Assembly: GCA_029207755.1 (NCBI GenBank)
Contig: JARCOQ010000009.1
Coordinates: 34,184,914-34,248,913, forward strand
Length of the DNA stretch: 64,000 nt
Reading direction: 5' to 3'
Origin: Chamaea fasciata
Taxonomy: Eukaryota > Chordata > Aves > Passeriformes > Sylviidae
In this document: one piece after another, positions 49,611-58,587 of the stretch
Layout: every line of letters starts with the position of its first letter
Numbering within the stretch: position 1 is the first letter of the stretch
Position numbers and translations under genes: made by a program
Notes under the pieces: model-generated
Told to the model about the DNA's origin: nothing
The model's input: only the letters and a program-made list of their open reading frames with translations
Database searches by the model: none

Positions 49611-51249
49611 CTAGGACACAGACCAAAAGGACACCGAAGACAACATTTGTTGGCAAAGAAATGAGCTCAGAGGCAAAAGGGGACCTGCCAGCCACGGCTC
49701 AGAGCAAAGCAGAGAAGGCAGAAGGAGAAGCAAGTGGCCAAGGGATGTGGTTCTGGTTCCAGCTTGCACAGTTCTGGCTTTAGGATCACGGCACCTTTGC
49801 CTCGCAAATCAGGACTGAAATGTTCCTTTGTCTACCAGCTCCAAAAGCTCCTAAGTTTAAGTTGAAAGAAACTTACAGAGTACAGCCCCTGCAGACCATC
49901 TCGAAAAGGGAAATTTGAGCAACGCTGCTTAGAAGGAGCACAGTGAGATCTGTAGCAGCACAGGAGTCAGAGCAGAGCACAGCAACAGGAGCCATGAGCA
50001 GGGAGAAAAAAAGATGAGCAGGAACTGACAAACAAGATTAATAATCTAAATATAGTTCAGATTAATTAACTTGTGCATTTTATTAGGTGTATTTTCTACA
50101 TATGCTAAAATGCATGAATGAGAGCTCTCATTTTTCCCTACAGGGTAATTTTTCATGGAATGGTTACTAAGGATGCAGCTGCATGTTACTGTTTGTGGAA
50201 GGGTTATAAAGATTTAGACTATCGATGACTCACCTATGTCACAGTGATCTATTATTATTACTATTATTCATTTATTCCAGTTTACAAATTAGAGAGAGTT
50301 CTTTTGAAATACACTGCACCCAAACACTAATCAAAATCGGTAACTATAAATCAAACAAGAGACAACAGGTTGAGGGAACAATTGTACTAGGTTTTCTTAT
50401 TCTGGTGTTACTAGTTTTCAACAAATAAAAGTCTACTTTCATCACTCTTTATTAAGTTTTAAGCTGATGAAATAAAAACCATAAAGTAAACCCTCACTGG
50501 TACTGTAAGTAGGTATTTAAAGTAAATAAGGCATGTTCAGGTAAAGAGAGAATATAACATTTCTTCATAACAAGCAAAGCTGCTCTGATATTTGGCACTT
50601 GGCCGCTCTTCTTTGTAGCTCAGCCTCGGTGAGGCCTGCCCAGGGCTCTCTGTGGTTACGAGTGGGTAAAGATTGGCTCCAAATAACACAGGCACTGCTC
50701 AGCCCTCCCAGCTCTGCAGAGCTGCCCCCTCTCATCCACGCAAACCTCAGCTGCTGTTCTGCAAACAGAGGCTCCTCGTGGGGCTGCCTTCTCCTCACTG
50801 CCAGTCATTACATTCCATTAAAAGAAACTACAGCACATTTTGTGTGTTCCTCACAGGCTTGTCCCTGGCAGTAAATTAACGGATTGACACAAGTGTGGCA
50901 CTTGAAGGCCACGGAGCGTGGAAGGGCACCAACTCCATAGGTCTAGGAAGGGACACGCTTCAGAAATAAATTCTCTATTAAAATATGATCTACTGTAGAA
51001 AGAAAAAAAAAAAAAATTCAAGGTCCTAGAAATCAAAAAAGTCCAACAAGCTTCTTCCTGCTCTATCACAGAGTAGCGTGCAAGTCTTACAAAGAGTATC
51101 ACAAGCTTGCAATTTAAGTAGAACGTGCTCAATGCACACGATGATTAAAATATATTGAGGCAAAATAAAGTTTTAAGGCTGAATTTAGTATCTTGGCCAT
51201 GCTAAGAGAAGAAAAAATAGATTGTTTTTACACAGGAAAGAATACATAC
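49611..51249 (-). other. DNAJC12 intron 2
   Basis: 1639-bp GT-AG intron; an A run near 51002-51016 is the only notable simple repeat. Confidence 0.9.
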
Positions 51250-51328
51250 CTGCTTTGGGGTTTCCAGGATGCTTGTCAGGATGACATTCAAGGGCTTTAA
51301 TCTTATATTCAGCAAGAATCTGTTCAAC
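51250..51328 (-). CDS. DNAJC12: DNAJC12 coding exon 2 (HPD motif)
   Basis: 79 bp, with a TAG acceptor (51329-51331) and a GTATGTATT donor at 51249. It encodes residues 27-52 plus one base: VEQILAEYKIKALE, then CHPDKHPGNPKA. It carries J-domain helix II and the His-Pro-Asp loop that stimulates HSP70 ATPase activity. The phase is 0 at its start and 1 at its end, matching its neighbours. Confidence 0.98.
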
Positions 51329-54154
51329 CTAAACAAAATACTGAGACAAAGTGAGCAAACACAGAAAAGATTTGCAAATCTCATTTTCATGCACTCAGTC
51401 TTGGTTTTGTGAAGCTCAGTCATCCAATACAGCCCTAGAAAAATGTGCAAAGACATTTGACTGCAGAGGCAAAACGCATCACTTCAGTTGCTCTTTACTT
51501 TGTTTAATCAACTCCAACTTTCTCCTAGCAGGAACCAAAGGCTCTCTGTATTGCTGACGATCAGTTTGTGGGTTTAGGTGGCTTTCTCCATATCCTCTTC
51601 CTAGGAAATTCAGCCAGCACCCCATGAGGTTTCCATCTTGGATACCCCAAGATAACTTGTTTGAAAACCAGTAGTTCAAGTTCTTTCTTCAAGTTAATTT
51701 CCCATGCAAAAAGGTTGGCTTGGAGTAGAACAGATTTATAACCATCATGAGAATATTGGCAGGTATTAGTTTATCAGTTAATTGCAAATTCCCACACAGT
51801 TTGTTATGCCATAAAGTATTACAACCACTGAAAAAACTAAGACATGCTAACAGTTAAAATACCACAGGAAGCCACTGGAGTGGGCATCAGCTTAGATTTT
51901 CAAATGTTTAGTGCTTTTCCAAGTATCTTGCTGGTTCTTATAATTCAAAAGCCACAACTTCTTTATATCGTTCCAGTTCAGCTTAAGCTCTCAGAATTTG
52001 CCCCAAGGTATTAAATAAATACCACTCTTTCTCATATTACAAAGGCTGTTTATACAAATTCCTCATTTGCCAAACCATGACAGCCGCATAAAATTTAAAT
52101 TATTTACTTCAAAATTAGGTCTCACAATATTTTTTATTTAGAATAAAATTACAATTCGCTCAACTAGCTGGACAAATCTTGTTGGCACATTCTGGGAAAA
52201 AATGTGGCCTACAGTAGTATCTTAAGAATTGTACACTTTCCACTCTGCTCAGTAGCTCCTTCCAAGGGGGACAGATGTAATGTGGTGTATCTTCAGTCAG
52301 AAAGACACTTTAAAACACACACAGCCTACAGAGAACTTGGTGAGACTGGTTACTGTATAGCCAGCTACCATCTCAAAAACTTAGTTACTCAAAGGGGAAC
52401 TTGAAAGTTAAAATGTGTCCAGAGGGTTAAAATGTAGCAGAAGAGTAGCATGGAAGTCTTCAGCTCAAAAAAATCAGTAGAAAGAAAAGTTTATAGGAAA
52501 TTTATACAACATGCATGAAATGAATACAAAATATATAGTGAGGTGTTTTACCAAGAAATACCCACTCTAGATGAATAGCATTGTTCTTGAAGAAGGATGG
52601 AGATTAAATCTCCCTTCTTCCTGTCACATCTAAAGATGAAGTAGGTGTCTGTGAGCTCAATTCTACCAGAAGTCAAGAACGAACTTGGTTTGTGTTTACT
52701 TGAATACAACAAAAAAAATTTGTAGAAACTGAGAGAATTTCTGCTTAAGTTTACCCAGGTCCAACCAAGACCAGGATATTCAGCAGCTTAGATGATGGTT
52801 CTGCAGCTGGGACTGTGCAATGTGTACCCACAACAGCCTGTGCCAAATGCTTGACTCCTGTACCAAGTAGTGAGACCGAAAAATCCCTGTAATGCCCTTA
52901 AAAATATTTCTGTGAGAGCCCAGAAGAGCTGTGCAGGGCCCTGAGGGGAGGCCACCCTGGGGCTCAGTCAGCCTGGCATCTCCCAAGTTCTTTCTCCCGT
53001 GTCAAAACCAGTGCAGCAACATCTGCTGCTTCTCCCAACAAACGGCAGATGACAGCTTGTTTTGCAGAATCCATTAGCATCTTTTCCAGCTTTTTAATTC
53101 CATTTCCAAGCAATTCGAAAAATCATTCTCACATGTAGTTGAACTGTCCATTAATTGCTAAACCCTGAAGGAATTGGTGGGAAGTAGGAATTGAGAAACC
53201 CCATCTGAGTACCAAGGCTGCGTGGAGCCCTCTGCCGGGATCACTGCCGGGAGCGTCCTCGGGAAAAGCTGCACAATTGCCTCTCTGACACACCGAAGAT
53301 GTTTATTCCTGATCCTTCACCTCACCGCCAGGACAGGTGCGAGCATCTGACTAAATTTACTGAGCAAAAGACAGCTTTTATCTCCACTGAATATATCCCT
53401 CATCACAGCAGGGTAATCAAAACTCCTTTTCCAAATCAGAAACACAATTCCAGTTAATATAACAGCTACATTAAAAAAAAAATATATATATATATATAGC
53501 ATACTAGACTAGCAAAACAAAAGTTGTATGGACACCTTTGACACAATGCACACTTTATGTAGCTGCAAATCACTCAAAAATAGCTTAGCTAAATCTCATC
53601 GTAAAGCATGTATCTGCTACTAAAACAATTTAGTAGAACTAGTATTTAAATGTAATTTAAAACAGCGTTTAAAAAACATTAATATGGGTAAAGATATTGT
53701 TTGTGTTTTCATCTGAACTGTTGAATACATTTTTTAAAATATTATAATATGTATAAAGCCCGAGAAACTCAGCAGCAATACCAAGTTCCCTAAAGCTATG
53801 AAATTTCATTGTATTACTTGTACATAAACAGCTCCTTTTCGGTTTTCAAAACCAATAATATATATTTCGAGCTATTATTTGGATGCTGTCAAACACATGC
53901 AGCTGGCTCTCTCCATAATCCAGTCCTGTTCTACACGGCATTTTCATCCCAAGCCTTACTCCAGGCTCCTGCTGTCGGAGAAAACACAGCAGAGAAAACC
54001 GAGCTTTCCAAGGGACATCCTACAAGTGGCAAGAAAGAAGGTGCACAAGGCACGTCAAACATTCCTGCCCGCAGAGACACGGCTGCGAATTCCCTGCAGA
54101 CACACGAGCACGGTCGAACTGTGAATAAGCTGGCGAGGAGGGAGAGGCTCTTAC
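51329..54154 (-). other. DNAJC12 intron 1
   Basis: 2826-bp GT-AG intron with a short (TA)n tract at about 53480-53498. No gene or interspersed repeat recognised. Confidence 0.9.
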
Positions 54155-54232
54155 CGTCGACAGCTCATCGCATCCCAGCAAGTTGTAGTAATCCTCCAGG
54201 TCCTCCGGGCTGCACTTCAGGATGGCATCCAT
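54155..54232 (-). CDS. DNAJC12: DNAJC12 coding exon 1
   Basis: The ATG is at 54232-54230; 26 codons follow (MDAILKCSPEDLEDYYNLLG, CDELST) to a GTAAGAGCC donor at 54154. The start matches the conserved family opening MDAIL...EDYY.LLGCDELS. The frame stays open 138 codons further upstream, with in-frame ATGs at 54415 and 54646, but these lie in or beyond the promoter and have no counterpart in the family, so 54232 is the better start. DYYNLLGCDE is helix I of the J domain. Confidence 0.97.
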
Positions 54233-54620
54233 CGGCACTGCTCCAAGGGGCTTTTTCCAGGCGGCACGGAGGCTGGAACGCAGCGCCAGGCAGAGCTCAG
54301 GCGGGAGTCCGAAGCAGCCCAGGGCAAGAGGCGGCTCCCAGCGCGGAGGGAGCTCGGCGCGGCGCTTTGGCAGGCGGCGGCTGACCCGCCCGGAGCCGGC
54401 AGTTCCCGCTGCCATTGGCCCGCGCGGCGCCGCTCCCGGCACGGCTCCCTGGGATTTGTAGTTGCCACGGTCACTCCGACCCGAAACAGCGGCTCCGCGC
54501 AGACAGCAGAGCTCCGCACGCCCAAACGCGGCAGAGCTTCCCCTCCTGCCGTCACCTGTGCGGCCGCTGCGAACCAGGCACGCACCGACGGGCTGCCCTG
54601 GGCCTGAGCCGTTTTCCCTT
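54233..54620 (-). promoter_or_regulatory. DNAJC12 promoter CpG island
   Basis: CpG-dense sequence directly upstream of the DNAJC12 start codon. On the minus strand it holds a CCAAT box (CCAATGG at 54418-54412) and, 30-45 bp further up, ACTACAAATCCCAGGG (54462-54447), which fits the ZNF143/THAP11 element (ACTACAA.TCCCAG). This arrangement is typical of CpG-island promoters and puts transcription initiation roughly between 54240 and 54390. No TATA box. Confidence 0.7.
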
Positions 54621-57300
54621 GGATTTTTATTTGCAACTTTTGCCACCAGCTTTGAGCAGATGATTAGATGGGTAGTTAGAGAAAAGAGTAAGGATTACTT
54701 CCAAAGTGACAATTACAGGGTGCAAGCTCTGGAGAACAGAGCAGCAGCCTTGCCAAAGTCTGTCAGAGGTCTGCCAGTCAGCTCAACAGAAAGAAGGCAA
54801 CCTTCACTCCCTGAAGGCTTCCTTGGGTACAGACAGTGCTCCTCGAAAGCAGACAGCAACTGCACATCAGCCACTGCCCAACACATTCAAACTACCCCAG
54901 GACATGAAACGCTCACTGTCTACCATCAAATTAAACATTCTTTCTCATGCTAAATTACTTTCAGACTGCGTATTGAAGGTCTGTACTGTGTGCAAAACAC
55001 GTTCCTTGTGAAATCCACCTCACAATGAGGCGAAATACCTTAACTTTAAATTATGATCAATGACCAAGGCCTCAGCCCCACAGAGACTCTGGACACGTCT
55101 GGCATCACCCACCATCTGTTGATTTCAAAAGATTACTCCCTAAGCGTAACATAACCACAGGCTGAAGTCTTTCCCCTGGAGCCTCAGGAGTTCTGGTTTT
55201 ACATTTCCCACCCCTGCAAGAGCTCTGCAACTCAAGATGTTTCATGTCATTAAATCCTGATGTTCCATTAACACTTACAAACAGATGCTGTGAGTAGTTA
55301 TACAGCTCTAGATGCAGTGGCCCGCTAGGAGAACAGATCCCCAGGATGTGACCAAGGCTGGAACAGGCCACGTGTGAATCAGTGAAGGACCCAGTGGCCA
55401 TTCAGAGCCATTTATGAATAAACAAACAAACAAACAAATAATTTTTACCTCCACACGTGCTCTAATATCTACATTAATAATGTTCTGCAATGACAATTAA
55501 TATGAATCTTCCATCATTTTCTCTTCAGGGTTGCATTGTCTGAAATTTTCTACTTTTACTGCATATTTAGATAGCCTACTAAGATTATAAAATATACAAA
55601 GTAACTAAAAGCAACAATATTAAAAGAAAAAACCATAATCCTTGGTGAAGCCATTTAAATCTGATCGAAAACCCCGCCAACATATTTCTCAGAGTAAATA
55701 AAATTACAAGAATTTTTTTTTTCAATGTCCCTACAAGTGCAAGAACTAGCAATTACAATTCTCTCCGTCTCCACCATTCATAACTTAATAACCAGGAAAG
55801 TATGGGCAAGAAAGGAAAGTCTTTTAATAACAGAACATGTAAATATTTAAATAGGTTGTACTCTGTGGGAGGACAACAAACAAACAGCTGTCCCTCCTCC
55901 CAGCAGCATTCCTGACGTCCCTTTCTTTTCCAAGTATTCCTTGCTTATTTGCGTAAGGTGAAAGGGAAGCTCTGGAACCCTTTTCCCCTCCAGCTTTCAG
56001 TGGCTGTTCCTGTGCTGCCAGGCAGCTGCAGCTCCCAGGGCTGTGCTCCTTTTACTGCTCCTATTGACTTCTGAAGGGCAAAAAGGAGAGCAAGAGCAGC
56101 CACATGTATTACACAAAAAAAAATTACAAAAGTTAGCCCCAGGACACAAAGTTCATTTAAAAGGGAATTGCGGCACAGGAGACAGCACAGACTACTGCCT
56201 GCACATGCCGTGGTTAGTGTTGCTCAGGATGTACAAACTGCTCTGAAGTGAGGAAATCTCGTATTTGTTCTCTGTACCCAGCCACTAACAGAAGGTGTCT
56301 CTCAGTCCTAACACACACTGACAATTCTGTTTGTTCATAGAGGCCAGAGCAAATCTAATTTCTGCCTCAGCGTAACAGGACATTTACCCACAACTTGTAA
56401 AAGCTGTAAATAGCCCTTTAAATAAAACCTTAAGGTCCCCTTTATACGCTGACAAAAGCACCTTGCATGTGCTTTTTAAGAAATACGAATCTGGCCTCAG
56501 CCTCTAGAGGCAGGAAGGAAAAAGAACACTCGCATACAAAGTTGCACAGAAAAAAACCAAAAACTTTCTGATCTGGTTACTCTGCAGCTTGTTTTGAGAA
56601 GCAGGTAGTGTGAAAAACAGTACGGATGTATTTTTCAGGGTTGTTAATACCTGAAAGAACCAGGAAAAAAAAAAAAAACAACCAAACAAACCTTGCTCCC
56701 CCTACAAAGACGACCTATAAAGTTGATTACCCAAAAAGTAATCCCTTTTGAAGCCGTATGTACTAAAAAATTTAACCCCAAGGTTTTTTAAAAGCTGTAG
56801 CCTCTCAAGGCCTGCAAGGAGGAAATCCTACCTGCCTAACCTGGCTCCTGCCACTGAATTTAGGAATTCCATTGCGTTAAATCCACTAATACTATTCTGC
56901 AAAGAGCTCATTACGTTGAACAGCAACAACAAACCAATATTTAAATTTCTATCCACGAAGTTTGGAGAGGAAAAAAATTGTTTGCTGGTGGCACTCCTGG
57001 GAAAAAGGCCGAGTTCTATCCAGTCCAAAACTCCCAGCTGGAAAGAAACCACGCCAGGGAAAAAGTCCACGCGTGGCACCCCCTGTTGGCTCTGCAGGGA
57101 TGGTCCCGTGAGACACTCAGGATTGCTCCTACACTCCACATACCGAGAGATCACCGGGAAACCAGGGAGACAACCGCGCACAGCCTGCAGAGCACGGGAA
57201 ACACACTGTGCTTGGGGCCGTCATTGGAACAAACCGCAGCTCTCGCCGCTTACCATCAGGTCTCTCCTGCAGCACGCAGGCTCCATTCCTAGAGCAGCAG
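54621..57300. other. Spacer between the DNAJC12 and SIRT1 promoters
   Basis: AT-rich for most of its length, with a (CAAA)n tract at about 55421-55440. GC content rises after 57.0 kb. Short ORFs lack family resemblance. No gene seen. Confidence 0.75.
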
Positions 57301-58139
57301 CGGTTTAGACTGGCGCTGACCCTCAGGCTATCGGACAGACAGTGCCCCTTGCCGGGAGCTCAGGTACCACGATGCAGAATCCCGGGTGGGGCGAATGTGT
57401 TATCCCGGAGGATAAGGGGCGATGCCTCACAGCATCCCTGCCAAGAGCCCGCGGGGCCGGCGCGCTCCCTGAGCGGGCAGACAGCGGCCGTGCCCTGTGA
57501 CCAGCCTGGCCCGGGTTCCGTGCGCTCGGAGAGGCCGCCCCGAGCCCCGCGGGCCGGCTCCGCGGCTGGGAACGGGCTCCGGTGCCGCCCAGCCCGGCAC
57601 AGGGCTCTGCGGCGGGGAGCTCGCTCCCGGCCAGGGGCGCTGTCTGCCCGATGCCCGGACCCAGAGCGAGCCCCGAGGGCTTCTCAAGCGGCTGGTGAGG
57701 AGCGAACAGCGGAGCCGCCATCTGCCGGGAGCCGCCGACCGGGGAGTGCGGAGGAACCGCGCGCGGTCCGTGCTCGGCAGCGGGCGGGCTGCGAGCGGCA
57801 CACGGCCGGGCCGGGAAGGGCGGGCTCGGCGGCGGCCGGGCCGGGAAAGGCGGGCTCGGCGGCGGCCGGGCCGGGAAGGGCGGGCTCGGCGGCGGCCGGG
57901 CCGCTCGCGTCCCCCGGCGCTCCCTCAGGCTCCCGGCGCCGCCATGGCGGGGCCGGCCGAGGGCGGGGCCGCCGGGCGGCACGAGCGCCGCGTGACGCGC
58001 GCGGCGCCCGCGGTCACGTGCCCCGGTTTGTTGTTGCCCGGTCACGTGCGGCGGTCACGTGCGGCGGCGCTGCCCGCGGCGGGCGGGGGGGGAGGGGGGG
58101 CCGGGCGCGAGGGGGGGCGGCGGCTGCGGCGGCGCCAAG
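57300..58139 (+). promoter_or_regulatory. SIRT1: SIRT1 promoter and 5' UTR CpG island
   Basis: Very CpG-rich DNA leading into SIRT1. Features include three copies of GGTCACGTG (58012-58020, 58040-58048, 58053-58061), a palindromic CACGTG E-box fitting bHLH-zip factors (USF, MYC/MAX, TFE3/TFEB, BMAL1/CLOCK class); GGGCGGGG GC boxes; a 30-bp tandem repeat (57811-57900); and YY1-like ATGGCGG words, one on the minus strand at about 57715-57725 and one overlapping the start codon. No TATA box. SIRT1 control by E-box factors is known in mammals; use of these sites is inferred. Confidence 0.75.
57811..57900. repeat. 30-bp GC-rich tandem repeat, 3 copies
   Basis: A 30-bp unit starting CCGGGAAGGGCGGGCTCGGC occurs three times head to tail (57811, 57841, 57871), with one base change (AAAGG for AAGGG) in the second copy. 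Each unit carries a GGGCGGG GC-box-like word. Confidence 0.95.
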
Positions 58140-58587
58140 ATGGCGGACGGGGACGCTGCGCCGCTCCGCCCGCGCGGCCCCGCCGGCCCCGGCAGCGACG
58201 GCGCCGAGCCCGCGGCCAAGCGCCACCGCCGCGGATCGGGGAGCGCCGCGCCCGCGCCGCGCCCCGACCGCGCCGCGGGGCCGCCGCCCGCCGCCGCAAC
58301 CGCCGCCGCCGCCGCCGCCGCCGCGCCCGCGGAGCCCCCGGGGGAGGCGGCGGCCGATGGCGGCCGGGCGGAGCGGGAGGACGGCGGCGAGGCGGCGGCG
58401 GCGGCGCGGAGCGGCGCGGACGGCGGGGCCGGGCTGCGGGGCCTGCCCCGGGCGGAGCCGCCTCCGCGGCGGGACCGGGGGGAGGGCGCGGAGGCGGCGC
58501 CCGGCGAAGACGCGGCGGAGGCGGCCCCGGGCTGCGGGCGGGCGCAGTGTTCGAACGGGGCGGCCGCGGCGCCGGCCCCGCATCCCG
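58140..58587 (+). CDS. SIRT1: SIRT1 coding exon 1
   Basis: The ATG at 58140 has a strong context (A at -3, G at +4: CCAAGATGG) and gives the family start MAD. It encodes 149 residues plus one base, ending at a GTGAGG donor (58588). Contents: KRHRR at 27-31 (matching human KRPRR), an alanine tract at 51-62 made of GCC triplets with one Thr, and further Gly/Ala/Glu-rich sequence. The acidic run that precedes the conserved DN(L/F) segment in human SIRT1 (a string of Asp and Glu) is missing; this exon ends CSNGAAAAPAPHP instead. An in-frame ATG at 58059 could add 27 residues but has a poorer match to the family. Confidence 0.93.

Larger units (their letters stand above)
46849..54232 (-). other. 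DNAJC12: DNAJC12 gene, complete coding region
   Basis: Five minus-strand exons (78+79+140+202+95 bp) join to exactly 198 codons including the stop, giving 197 residues against 198 in human. The product is a small J-domain co-chaperone for HSP70. It is known to assist folding of the aromatic amino-acid hydroxylases (phenylalanine, tyrosine and tryptophan hydroxylase), and loss of the human gene causes hyperphenylalaninaemia with neurotransmitter deficiency. The J domain covers about residues 14-79, with the essential HPD motif at 42-44. The middle (about 115-165) is polar and poorly conserved. The C terminus keeps the family signature WHLRFRW...LLRKFRNYEI. Introns are 2826, 1639, 1212 and 1113 bp. 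Confidence 0.98.

Noticed and set aside
53809..54384. 191-codon plus-strand ORF across DNAJC12 exon 1
   Set aside because: Antisense shadow of the GC-rich DNAJC12 first exon and promoter.
54020..54646. N-terminally extended DNAJC12 starting at 54646 or 54415
   Set aside because: The frame is open, but the family starts at MDAIL and the CCAAT and ZNF143-type elements place these ATGs in the promoter.
58059..58139. SIRT1 start at 58059 (27 extra residues)
   Set aside because: 58140 gives the conserved MAD start in a strong context; the extension has no counterpart in the family.
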